64,000 bases of DNA from JANNNF01 sp963772935 (GTDB lineage Bacteria > Pseudomonadota > Alphaproteobacteria > Rhodobacterales > Rhodobacteraceae): the NCBI GenBank assembly GCA_963772935.1, contig CAVYZK010000009.1:124001-188000 (forward strand), written 5' to 3'. The notes under the pieces are model-generated. The model did not search any database. It was not told the origin of the DNA and saw nothing but the letters and a program-made list of their open reading frames with translations. Below, one piece after another: positions 53,630-62,141 of the stretch; the first letter of the stretch is position 1; each line of letters opens with the position of its first letter. The translations under genes were made by a program, and so were the position numbers.

Positions 53630-56294
53630 TCGGCTTTACCCTCAACGGCCAGCCCGTCACCTGCGCCGCCGCGCCCACCGAACGCCTGACCGAGGTGTTG
53701 CGCGAAACCCTTGGTGCCAAGGGCACCAAGGTCGGCTGCGATGCGGGCGATTGCGGGGCTTGCACCGTGCTGGTGGACAGTCGCGCCGTCTGCGCCTGCC
53801 TGGTGCCCGTTGCCCGCGTTCAGGGCTGTGCCGTGCAAACGGTCGAAGGCTGACACCCTCGAACTGACCCGCCTGCGCGCGGCCTTCCTGCGCCACGGGG
53901 CCGCGCAATGCGGCATCTGTACGCCCGGCATGCTGATGGCCGCGTCCGAGTTGCTGGCCCGCAATGCCACCCCGACCCGGGCCGAGGCGACCGAGGCCTT
54001 GGGCGGCGTGCTGTGCCGCTGCACCGGCTATGCCAAGATCATCACGGCGGTCTGCGATGCAGGGGGCGAGGTCGCGCCCCGGGTTGGCCCCGCCGTGGGC
54101 CAGCGCCTGCCCCGCGTCGATGGGGCCGCCAAGGTGGCAGGCGACAGCTTTGGCGCGGATGAAGCGCCCGAGGGCGCGCTGGTGGTAAGGGCCATCCGCA
54201 GCCCGCACCCCCATGCCGGTTTCACCTTCGGCGATCTGGCCGCCTATGCCCGCCTGCCGGGGGTTGCCGGGGTTTACACGGCGGCGGATATTCCCGGCCG
54301 CAACGCCTTTGGCGTGATCCCCGCCTTTGCCGACCAACCCGCCATCGCAGCCTCCCCGGCCCGGTTCCGGGGCGAATGCGTGGCCGTGGTGGCGCTGGAG
54401 CCCGGTGCCGTTTTGCCCGACTTTCCGGTGACATGGACGCCGCTGCCTGCCATCCTGACCCCTGCGGAAGCAGAGGCAGACGGGGCCGCCCTGCTGCACG
54501 ACACACGCCCCGCCAACCGCCTGATTGAAGGCCGGGTGATCCGGGGCGATGCGGCCTCTGCCTTGGCCGCTTCGGCCCATGTGGTCGAAGGCAGCATGCA
54601 AACCGCCTATGTCGAACACGCCTATATCGAGCCCGAGGCCGGGGCCGCGTGGATGGAGGGCGACACGCTGGTGATCCGCGCCTGCACCCAAGCCCCCTAC
54701 ATGGACCGCGACGATACGGCGGCCATTCTTGCGCTTGCCCCTGAACAGGTCCGCATCATCCCGTCAGCGGTTGGTGGCGGCTTCGGGTCCAAGCTCGACA
54801 TCAGCTTGCAGCCCTTGATCGGGCTGGTGACGCTGAAAACCGGCAGGCCCTGCCGGATGACCTACAGCCGGTCTGAAAGCATGGCCTCCACCACCAAACG
54901 CCATCCGGCGGAAATGCAGGGCCGCATCGGTTGTGACGCCAAGGGCCGCATCACGGGGATGGAGTTCGAGGGCCGTTTCAACACCGGGGCCTATTCCAGT
55001 TGGGGGCCGACGGTTGCCAACCGGGTGCCGGTGCATGTGTCGGGGCCGTATTTCACCCCCGCCCTGCATGCCCGCGCCCGGGCCGTGCACACCCATGGCC
55101 CGGTGTCGGGCGCGTTCCGGGGCTTTGGCGTGCCGCAAGCCGCGCTGTGGCAGGAAACGCTCTATGACCAGTTGGCGGACAAAGCGGGGATCGACCGGCT
55201 GGAGTTCCGCATCCTGAACGCCCTGCGTGACGGGCAGGCGACGGGGACGGGCCAAGTGGTGCAGGGCGCGGGGATTGTAGCTTGTCTTGAGGCATTGCGC
55301 CCCGCATGGACCCGCGCCTTCGCCGCCCCAACCAAGGGCCGCTTGCGTGGGATCGGGGTCGCCTCATGCTGGTACGGCTGCGGCAACACCTCGCTTCCCA
55401 ACCCCTCCACCATGCGCATCGGCATCACGGCGCAGGGGCAGATCGTGCTGCATCAGGGGGCGACGGACATCGGTCAAGGGTCGAACACCGTGATGACCCA
55501 GATCGCCGCTGATGCGCTTGGGGTGCCCGCAAGCCAGATCACCCTGATCGGCCCCGATACCGCCCTGACGCCGGACGCCGGCAAAACCTCGGCCTCGCGG
55601 CAGACCTTCGTGTCGGGCCGCGCCACCCTCGCCGCCGCCAGTGCCCTGCGCGCCGAAATCCTGCGGCTGGCCAATGCGGGGCAGGGGGCAGTGCATCACG
55701 CTGGACGGGGCCACGATCACCGTCCGCGACGGCCAGCAGACCCGCCGCATCGACCTTGCCACCCTGCCGCCCGATGCGCGCGGCTATGCGCTGTCAGCCG
55801 AGGAAACCTACGATCCGCCAACCACCCCGCTGGACGCCATGGGGCAGGGCAACCCCTATGCCCAATACGGCTACGGCGCGCAGATGGTGGAACTGGAGGT
55901 GGACGCCGCCTTGGGCACGGTTCACCTGACCCGCATCACCGCCGCCCATGACGTGGGCCGCGCGATCAACCCGACGCTGGCCGAGGGCCAGATCGAGGGC
56001 GGCATCGCCCAGGGCATCGGCCTTGCGCTGATGGAGGATTACATCGCGGGCCGCACCGACAACCTGCATGACTACCTGATCCCCACCACCGGCGACGTGC
56101 CCCCCATCGACAGCCTGCTGATCGAGGTGCCCGATCCCGAAGGCCCGCTCGGCGCCAAAGGCCTTGGCGAACATGTCCTGATCCCCACCGCCCCCGCCAT
56201 CCTGAACGCGATCCGCCACGCCACAGGCGGCCAGATCACCCGCGTCCCCGCCCTGCCACACCGGGTGCTGGCGGCGATGCGAGGTACGCCATGA
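53626..56294 (+). CDS. Molybdenum hydroxylase, fused 2Fe-2S and Mo-binding subunits (two frameshifts)
   Basis: About 888 residues after correction. An N-terminal plant-type 2Fe-2S domain (GCDAGDCGACTVLVDSRAVC) and a second 2Fe-2S domain (GAAQCGICTPGMLMAA, GGVLCRCTGYAKIITAV) are fused to the molybdopterin-cytosine-dinucleotide domain (RLPRVDGAAKVAGDSFGADE, GGGFGSKLDIS, GAFRGFGVPQA, QGATDIGQGSNTVMTQI, PLGAKGLGEH with the base-catalyst Glu). Frame changes lie at 53848-53849 and in the five-G run 55684-55688, one surplus G each. It hydroxylates an N-heterocycle or aldehyde using water-derived oxygen. The adjacent 6-hydroxynicotinate-reductase-like gene favours an N-heteroaromatic acid. Confidence 0.84.
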
Positions 56295-56306
56295 CCCTGC
56301 CTCCAT

Positions 56307-56375
56307 CCCCTTTGCACAAATATCCCGGGGGCAGTGCGATTGGCGTTCGCCAATCGCACGAGGGGGCTGGCCCCC
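56307..56375 (-). repeat. Dispersed intergenic element, copy 6
   Basis: On the minus strand the core is GGGATATTTGTGCAAAGG (56326-56309). Adjacent is an 11-bp hairpin, GTGCGATTGGC (56334-56344) / GCCAATCGCAC (56349-56359), which shares the ATTGGC...GCCAAT centre with the hairpin of copy 3, and a GGGGGC/GCCCCC stem. It sits inside the Mo-hydroxylase / HNR operon. Confidence 0.7.
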
Positions 56376-56403
56376 GCTCCGCCCAACACAAGGGGCGCGC
56401 CAC

Positions 56404-57837
56404 ATGACGGACGCCCCCGAAAAAATCCGCTGCGATGCCTGCCCGGTGATGTGCTACATCGCCCCCGGCCAGACCGGGGCCTGTGACCGTTATGCCAACG
56501 CAGATGGCCGCATCGTGCGCACTGATCCGGTGGTGATGCTGCACCACACGGCGGCAAAGGGCGGCAGGATCGTGCCCTTTGCCACCCGCGACTGGGACGG
56601 CGATCCCGTGCCGCAGGACAGTTTCGTCACCGGCATCGGGTCGGGCACCACCTACCCCGATTACAAACCCGCGCCCTTCATCGTGTCCTCCACAGTTGCG
56701 GGCGCGGATATGGTGACGGTGGTGACCGAGGCGATATTTTCCTACTGCGGCGTCAAGGTAAAGATCGACACCGACCGCTTTCTTGGCCCCGAAGGTGCCA
56801 CCATCCGCGCGCAGGGCGAGGCTGTCGGGCATGTCACCACCGCCGAATACGGCAGCCAGATGCTGTCGATCGGCGGCGTGCATCACCTGACCGGCGGGGC
56901 CAAATCCGAAGGCCGCGCGACCTGTGCCGCGATGCTGGCGCTGTGCAATGGCGCGGCGGTGGAACTGGTGATCGAGGGCGGCTCGACCGTCGTGGTGCAG
57001 GCCGGGCAGGCCCCGATTGTCGATGGCTTGCGCGAACGGCGGATGCGGGTCGGCTGCGGGTCTGCCACCATCGGCATGTTCGCCAGCCAATGGCAGGGGC
57101 TGGTGGATGAGGTGGTGGTGGTCGATGACCACATCACGGGTGTTGTCAGCGAACATCAGGCGGGCAAGGTTCTGGACTGGCCCCCGACCGGCATCAAGAT
57201 CAAGGGCCACCGGTCCACCCCCGGACGCTATTTCAAGGTGTCGGAACCGGGGCTTGGCTGGGGCGGCACACGGCTGACCGACCCGTTGGAAATCCTGGGC
57301 GACTGGCAGCCGAAAAAGGGTGCGCGGCCCGGGCTGACCCTGCTGATGGTGTCCACCACGGGCGAGGAGTATGCCTATTTCGTGCTGGACGATGCCTTGC
57401 AGCCCCAGCCCGCCGAGTTGCCCGAGGCCTTGCGCGAAACCGTTGGTCTGATTGACGAAAACTGCGAACCCTCGCTCTGTACCGTCCTGTTCATGGGCGG
57501 CGCGGGGGGCAGCCTGCGCGCGGGCGTCACACGCAACCCGGTGCGGCTGACCCGGTCGGTGCAGGGCGGCGTTACCCGGCTCACCAGCGGCGGGGCCGAC
57601 TGCTACGTCTGGCCCGGAGGCGGGATTACCTTCATGGTGGACGTGACGGCGTTGCCTGCCGGGGCCTTCGGCTATGTGCCCACGCCTGCCTTGGTTGCCC
57701 CCTTGGAATTCACCCTGCCGCGTGCGGATTATCTGGCCATGGGCGGGCATGAGGGGGCCATCCGCACCTTGGATCAGGTGATGCAGGAGGGCGGCGAGTA
57801 CCCCACGGCGGCACGGGTTGAGCCATGGCCGGGATGA
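56404..57837 (+). CDS. 6-Hydroxynicotinate reductase-like Fe-S protein
   Basis: 477 residues. The N-terminal cysteine cluster IRCDACPVMCYIAPGQTGAC DRYAN suggests an iron-sulfur centre. The body is the long beta-rich domain of the 6-hydroxynicotinate reductase family (VHHLTGGAKSEGRATCAAML, EHQAGKVLDWPPTGIKIKGH, FKVSEPGLGWGGTRLTDPLE). In anaerobes such as Eubacterium barkeri the enzyme reduces 6-hydroxynicotinate to the tetrahydro compound with ferredoxin. I recognise the family from residue patterns and the neighbourhood with a Mo hydroxylase; the substrate here is unproven. 110 nt including a repeat separates it from the Mo subunit. Confidence 0.78.
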   Translation: MTDAPEKIRCDACPVMCYIAPGQTGACDRYANADGRIVRTDPVVMLHHTAAKGGRIVPFATRDWDGDPVPQDSFVTGIGSGTTYPDYKPAPFIVSSTVAGADMVTVVTEAIFSYCGVKVKIDTDRFLGPEGATIRAQGEAVGHVTTAEYGSQMLSIGGVHHLTGGAKSEGRATCAAMLALCNGAAVELVIEGGSTVVVQAGQAPIVDGLRERRMRVGCGSATIGMFASQWQGLVDEVVVVDDHITGVVSEHQAGKVLDWPPTGIKIKGHRSTPGRYFKVSEPGLGWGGTRLTDPLEILGDWQPKKGARPGLTLLMVSTTGEEYAYFVLDDALQPQPAELPEALRETVGLIDENCEPSLCTVLFMGGAGGSLRAGVTRNPVRLTRSVQGGVTRLTSGGADCYVWPGGGITFMVDVTALPAGAFGYVPTPALVAPLEFTLPRADYLAMGGHEGAIRTLDQVMQEGGEYPTAARVEPWPG

Positions 57838-57901
57838 TCCTTGCCTCGGGCGTGATGTCGGAACCGTTGATTTTGAGTATTTGGAAAAGAGCAAACCTGA
57901 C

Positions 57902-58720
57902 GTGAGCCAAGCCCAGATCACCCTGTTACCCGACGGCCGTCTGCATCTGCACGAGGGGCCGATTGATCTGATTTGTCAGGCTTTTGGCTCTGGTGCCGAG
58001 GCGGCCTATGCCCGCGCGGTGGCGCGGTTTGACGGGCTGCTGCGCGAGCTGGTGGCCGAACTGCCTGCTTTGCGCGGGGTGGATATGCCGGTGACCGGCC
58101 CCATTGCCCGCCTGATGGCCGCTGCTGTCGCCCCCTTTCGCCCCGCCTTCATCACCCCGATGGCGGCGGTGGCGGGGGCGGTGGCCGAGGCGGTTCTGGC
58201 GGCCATGGTCGGTGCGGGTGTGGACCGGGCCTATGTCAACAACGGCGGCGATATCGCGCTGCATCTGGGGCCGGGGCAGTCTTTGACCTGCGCTTTGGCG
58301 ACGGGCGGCACGGTGGTCTTGCGCGATACGGATGCCGTGCGCGGCATTGCCACCTCGGGCTGGGGCGGGCGCAGTTGGTCGCTTGGCATTGCCGATGCGG
58401 TGACAGTGCTGGCGCGCACTGCCGCCATGGCGGATGCGGCGGCCACAATGATCGCCAATGCGGTGGATTTGCCGGGGCATCCGGCGATCACCCGCAGACC
58501 AGCGTTGGAGATGCAGGCGGACAGCGATCTTGGCCAGCGGCTGGTGACGGTCGGCGTCGGGCCGCTGACCCCGGCGGAGCGCGCCCGCGCATTGGATGCG
58601 GGCCTTTCGGTCGCACAAGAATACCGGGCGCGGGGGCTTATCGACTCGGCCGCGCTTTTCTTGCACTCTGATCTGCGGGTGCTTGGCCCGCTTGGCCTTA
58701 TGGAGCCTGCCTATGCCTGA
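57902..58720 (+). CDS. UPF0280 family protein (ApbE-like fold)
   Basis: 272 residues with start GTG at 57902. Patterns of the UPF0280 family: ITLLPDGRLHLHEGPIDLIC, FITPMAAVAGAVAEAVLAAM, RAYVNNGGDIALHLGPGQSL, IATSGWGGRSWSLGIADAVT, AATMIANAVDLPGHPAITR. The NNGGD stretch resembles the NxGGD motif of ApbE flavin transferases, and known UPF0280 structures are placed in the ApbE-like superfamily. A role in flavinylating or otherwise maturing a neighbouring redox protein is inference. Its 3' end overlaps the next start by 8 nt. Confidence 0.82.
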   Translation: MSQAQITLLPDGRLHLHEGPIDLICQAFGSGAEAAYARAVARFDGLLRELVAELPALRGVDMPVTGPIARLMAAAVAPFRPAFITPMAAVAGAVAEAVLAAMVGAGVDRAYVNNGGDIALHLGPGQSLTCALATGGTVVLRDTDAVRGIATSGWGGRSWSLGIADAVTVLARTAAMADAAATMIANAVDLPGHPAITRRPALEMQADSDLGQRLVTVGVGPLTPAERARALDAGLSVAQEYRARGLIDSAALFLHSDLRVLGPLGLMEPAYA

Positions 58721-59294
58721 CTTTCCCCTGCGCAAGATCAGCCTGCTGATCGAGGAAATCACCCATGACGGCGGGCCAGCCCCTGCCACACCTCGGCTGC
58801 GCGGGGCCATCATGGCGCTGGTCGCCAACCCGTATTCTGGGCGCTTCGTGGCATCGTTGCAGGGCGGGATGGACGATCTGAAACCCCTTGGCCTGCTGAT
58901 GACCGACCGCCTGATTGCCGCCCTTGGCGGGGTGGAGGGCATCGACGGCTATGGCAAAGGCGCGATCGTGGGCGAGGCGGGCGAGGCGGAACATGGCGCG
59001 CTGTGGCATGTGCCGGGCGGCTATGCGATGCGCGAACGGCTTGGGGAAAGCCGGGCGATTGTGCCTTCGGCGATGAAGGTCGGCGGCATGGGGGCGACGC
59101 TGGACGTGCCCTTGGGCCATATCAACGCGGCCTATGTGCGCAGCCATTTCGACGCGATCACGGTATCCGCACCCGACGGGCCAAAGGCGGGAGAGATCCT
59201 GTTGGTGCTGGCGATGTCGAAAGGCGGCCGGGTCCACAGCCGGATGGGCGGGCTGGAACTGGATCAGGTGGTGGGCAAGGACGGGTTGCGCTGA
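58713..59294 (+). CDS. 'Amino acid synthesis' family protein (PF06684-like)
   Basis: 193 residues. Patterns of the small PF06684-like family: LRKISLLIEEITHDGGPAPA, ALVANPYSGRFVASLQGGMD, YGKGAIVGEAGEAEHGALWH, SAMKVGGMGATLDVPLGHIN. No catalytic mechanism is established for the family that I can rely on. Conserved Gly/His-rich loops and consistent co-location with UPF0280 and 6-hydroxynicotinate-reductase-like genes suggest an enzyme in the same pathway, for example hydrolysis of the reduced lactam ring. That role is speculative. ATG at 58713 overlaps the UPF0280 gene. Confidence 0.78.
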   Translation: MPDFPLRKISLLIEEITHDGGPAPATPRLRGAIMALVANPYSGRFVASLQGGMDDLKPLGLLMTDRLIAALGGVEGIDGYGKGAIVGEAGEAEHGALWHVPGGYAMRERLGESRAIVPSAMKVGGMGATLDVPLGHINAAYVRSHFDAITVSAPDGPKAGEILLVLAMSKGGRVHSRMGGLELDQVVGKDGLR

Positions 59295-59295
59295 C

Positions 59296-60639
59296 ATGAC
59301 ACGCGGGGGGGCATCATGGGCGGTGATCGGGGCGCTGTGCCCCGCTGCCGCCATGGCCTGCGCCCTGCCGCCCTCCGTGATCCTGACCCTGCCAACCGGG
59401 CAATACCTGTTAGGGGCCGCCCTGACTGTGGCACTGACCGGGGTTCTGGGGGCCACCGCGCACCGCCTGCCGCCCATGCGGGCCGTGGTCTTGTGGCAGG
59501 GGCGCGAGGGGGGCATCGCGCTGTCCTACCTGTCGTTTCTGCTGTTCATGGGCCTTGTGTTCATCGGCCTGTTCGGCAGCCGCGACCCGATGCACAACCT
59601 GATGACGCTGATCTTCTGGACCGGGGTGTGGATCGCCGTGCCTATGGCGTCGATGGTCTTGGGTAACATCTGGGGGGCGCTGAACCCGTGGACCGGGCCT
59701 GTGCGGATCGCGCGGGTACTGCTGGGGCGAACCGGATCGGTGGGTCTGTCGCGCTTTGGCTATACCCCTGCGATCCTTGGCTATGCGGGCTTTGTCTGGT
59801 TTCAGATGGTGTCGCTGGCCCCGGATGATCCGGCGGTGTTGGCGCAGGTGGCCTTGGCCTACTGGCTGGTGATCTTTGCGCTGGCCGTGCTGGAGGGCGA
59901 GGATTGGCTGACGCAGGGCGAATTCCTGCATGTTCTGTTCGGCATGATCGCCAAGGTTTCCCCCCTGTGGCGCGAAGGTGGCTCGGTCATGGCGGGCTGG
60001 CCCGGCGCGCAGGTGCTGCGGATGGGGCCGTTGCCCGTGTCTGCGATGGTGTTCGTCAGTCTGGCCTTGGCGGCGCTGACCTTTGACGGGCTGGTCGAGA
60101 CGTTCTGGTGGCAGGGGCTGATCGGGCAGAACCCGTTGGAGCCTGTGGGACGTTCGGCGGTGATGGGGGTAAACACGGCGGGGCTGCTGGCGGTCTGGGC
60201 GGTGACCGGGGCGTGCCTTTGGGCCGTGATCGCCATGGGGCGGCGCTTGGGCGGCAATGGGTTTGCGGCAGGGCCAGTGATGCTGTCGTTTCTGGCGATC
60301 GCGGCGGGCTATCACGCCGCCCATTATCTGGTCATGCTGCTGACCACCGGGCAATACACCCTTGCCGCGCTGAACGATCCGCTGTTTCGCGGTGAAAGCT
60401 GGCTGGGTCTGCCGCCGTTCTATGTCAGTTTCGGCTTTCTGACCGATGCTGCCGTGATGCCGCTGATCTATGGGGCGCAGTTTGCGGCCATTCTGGGCGC
60501 GCATCTTCTGGCCGTGGTTCTGGCGCTGCATCTAGTGGGGCCAAAGGCGAAGGGTTTGGCGCATCTTCCGCTGACGGGCGTGATGGTGGGCTATACGGTT
60601 TTGGGGTTGTGGTTGCTTTCAACAGCAAGGGTCGGCTAA
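59296..60639 (+). CDS. Polytopic inner-membrane protein of unknown function
   Basis: 447 residues with about 11-12 hydrophobic segments. A signal-like N-terminus (WAVIGALCPAAAMACALPPS) comes first, followed by an amphipathic mid-region (MIAKVSPLWREGGSVMAGWP) and His-containing segments (AGYHAAHYLVMLLTTGQYTL). It resembles no transporter family I can name. It starts 1 nt after the preceding stop, so it belongs to the operon. It could be a secondary transporter or a membrane electron carrier serving the cluster; neither is shown. Confidence 0.6.
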   Translation: MTRGGASWAVIGALCPAAAMACALPPSVILTLPTGQYLLGAALTVALTGVLGATAHRLPPMRAVVLWQGREGGIALSYLSFLLFMGLVFIGLFGSRDPMHNLMTLIFWTGVWIAVPMASMVLGNIWGALNPWTGPVRIARVLLGRTGSVGLSRFGYTPAILGYAGFVWFQMVSLAPDDPAVLAQVALAYWLVIFALAVLEGEDWLTQGEFLHVLFGMIAKVSPLWREGGSVMAGWPGAQVLRMGPLPVSAMVFVSLALAALTFDGLVETFWWQGLIGQNPLEPVGRSAVMGVNTAGLLAVWAVTGACLWAVIAMGRRLGGNGFAAGPVMLSFLAIAAGYHAAHYLVMLLTTGQYTLAALNDPLFRGESWLGLPPFYVSFGFLTDAAVMPLIYGAQFAAILGAHLLAVVLALHLVGPKAKGLAHLPLTGVMVGYTVLGLWLLSTARVG

Positions 60640-60671
60640 GGGGAGCAGAGCGGCACCCCGGATTTGTTTGT

Positions 60672-60690
60672 GTTAATACAATATCTTAAC
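60672..60690. promoter_or_regulatory. AT-rich dyad upstream of the branched-chain-type importer
   Basis: GTTAATACAATATCTTAAC has 5-bp arms GTTAA/TTAAC around 9 nt. It stands out in a GC-rich setting, 45 nt before the binding-protein ATG. Candidate operator or promoter region; no well-spaced hexamer pair was found. Confidence 0.4.
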
Positions 60691-60734
60691 CAGAAGCGCG
60701 GGGTCACATGCGCTCGGCAACAGTGGAGAACGGG

Positions 60735-62015
60735 ATGAAGACGAACGCAGTAAACGGGGTCAGCCGCCGCGCGGTACTGGGCGGCATCGGCGCGGGGCTT
60801 TTGGCCTCAACCGCCTTGCCGGGGGTGGGGTTTGCGCAAGCAGCACCCATCAAGATCGGGTTTCAGTTGCACCGCACCGGCATCGGCGCGTCTTACGGGC
60901 GCTGGTACGAACGGACCGCACAGGCGGCGGCCAAGCTGATCAATGACGGTGGCGGCATTGGCGGGCGGCCGGTGGAGTTGGTGTTTGAAGACGATGGCAC
61001 CGACCCCAAGCGCGGCGCGGAAGTGGTGGAAAAGCTGACCTCTCAGGCGGGCTGCGACGTGGTGATGGGCACGCTGTTTTCCCATGTGGTGATCGGGTCG
61101 GCTCCGCGTGCCGGGGAACTGAAGGTGCCCTATCTGGTCTGTTCCGAAGGCTATCATGTGGCCAGCGGCATGTTGAACCGCTGGACCCTGCAGCCCGGCA
61201 TCACCGACGTGCGCAGCCAGATCGCCAGCATGGCCCCGTGGGTGGCTGCGAACCTTGGCAAGAAGGTCACCATGATCTTCCCGGATTTCGCCTTTGGCCA
61301 TGACCACCGCGATTTCTTTACCGCCGCGATGGCGGCACAAGGCGGCGAGGTGATCGCCCAGATCGCCATTCCGCCGACCGAGACCAGCTTTACCCGCTAT
61401 TTCCCGCAGATCCCGGCGGAAACCGAGGTGCTGTATCATGTGATGGTCGGCCCTGCCGTGCTGACCTTTGTCAAGGAGTTGGGCGAGTTCTACGGCACCG
61501 GGGCCAAGCCCGCGATGTTCGGCTTCATCGACAGCCTTGAGGCGGTCGATACCGCGACGCCGGGGCTGGAGTTTCTGGAAGGCACCCATTTCTGGGAGGC
61601 GCATAACCGGGTGAAACCGGGTGATGCGGGCGAACATGAGGCGGCGTATCGGGCGGCCGTGGGCGTCGATGACAACGGCGCGAGCGTTTCCGATGCGGCG
61701 GATGTGGCGACCTACAGCCACATGTTTTCGACATGGGAGACGCTGTTTGCCATCAAGGCGGGGATGGAAGCTGCGGGCTATACCGGCATCGCCGACCGCC
61801 AGAAATTCGTCGAGGCGATGGAGGCGATGACCGATCTGCCCTACGGCATCGAGCGTCCGCAGGGGGCGAAACGCTTCAACGGCAAGACGCATCAGGTGTT
61901 CGGGGTGCAGAACATATCCCAGGTGCAGGGCGGCAAGCTGGTGCGGGTGCATACCACCAGCATGGCGGATGGCGAGTATCCGGACGCGGTGGATTACACC
62001 ACGATGGCGTTCTGA
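60735..62015 (+). CDS. Branched-chain-type ABC substrate-binding protein
   Basis: 426 residues with a Tat-like signal (SRRAVLGGIGAGLLASTALP, cleavage near GFAQA). The LivJ/amide-binding fold has IKIGFQLHRTGIGASYGRWY, AKLINDGGGIGGRPVELVFE, DPKRGAEVVEKLTSQAGCDV and TGAKPAMFGFIDSLEAVDT. It probably binds a small carboxylate, amide or heteroaromatic acid rather than leucine. ATG at 60735 with GGAG upstream. The family and its place behind the HNR-like cluster suggest it imports that pathway's substrate. Confidence 0.84.
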   Translation: MKTNAVNGVSRRAVLGGIGAGLLASTALPGVGFAQAAPIKIGFQLHRTGIGASYGRWYERTAQAAAKLINDGGGIGGRPVELVFEDDGTDPKRGAEVVEKLTSQAGCDVVMGTLFSHVVIGSAPRAGELKVPYLVCSEGYHVASGMLNRWTLQPGITDVRSQIASMAPWVAANLGKKVTMIFPDFAFGHDHRDFFTAAMAAQGGEVIAQIAIPPTETSFTRYFPQIPAETEVLYHVMVGPAVLTFVKELGEFYGTGAKPAMFGFIDSLEAVDTATPGLEFLEGTHFWEAHNRVKPGDAGEHEAAYRAAVGVDDNGASVSDAADVATYSHMFSTWETLFAIKAGMEAAGYTGIADRQKFVEAMEAMTDLPYGIERPQGAKRFNGKTHQVFGVQNISQVQGGKLVRVHTTSMADGEYPDAVDYTTMAF

Positions 62016-62026
62016 TCCGTTCGGGG

Positions 62027-62110
62027 GATGGGCAGAATCGCCCATCACAGATGGGCGACAAGCGCCCATCCTACGCCAATGCAACCCGTAGGATGGGCAA
62101 TCTGCCCATC
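62027..62110. repeat. REP-like cluster of nested GATGGGC inverted repeats
   Basis: Four overlapping inverted repeats lie in 84 nt: GATGGGC/GCCCATC (62027-62046), GATGGGCG/CGCCCATC (62050-62070), GCCCATCCTACG/CGTAGGATGGGC (62064-62098, 12-bp arms) and GATGGGC/GCCCATC (62092-62110). The GTAGGATGGGC motif resembles GTAG-type REP elements. It lies between binding-protein and permease genes. Confidence 0.75.
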
Positions 62111-62141
62111 CTCCCCACCCCCTAACCCTTGGTGCCGCCCC

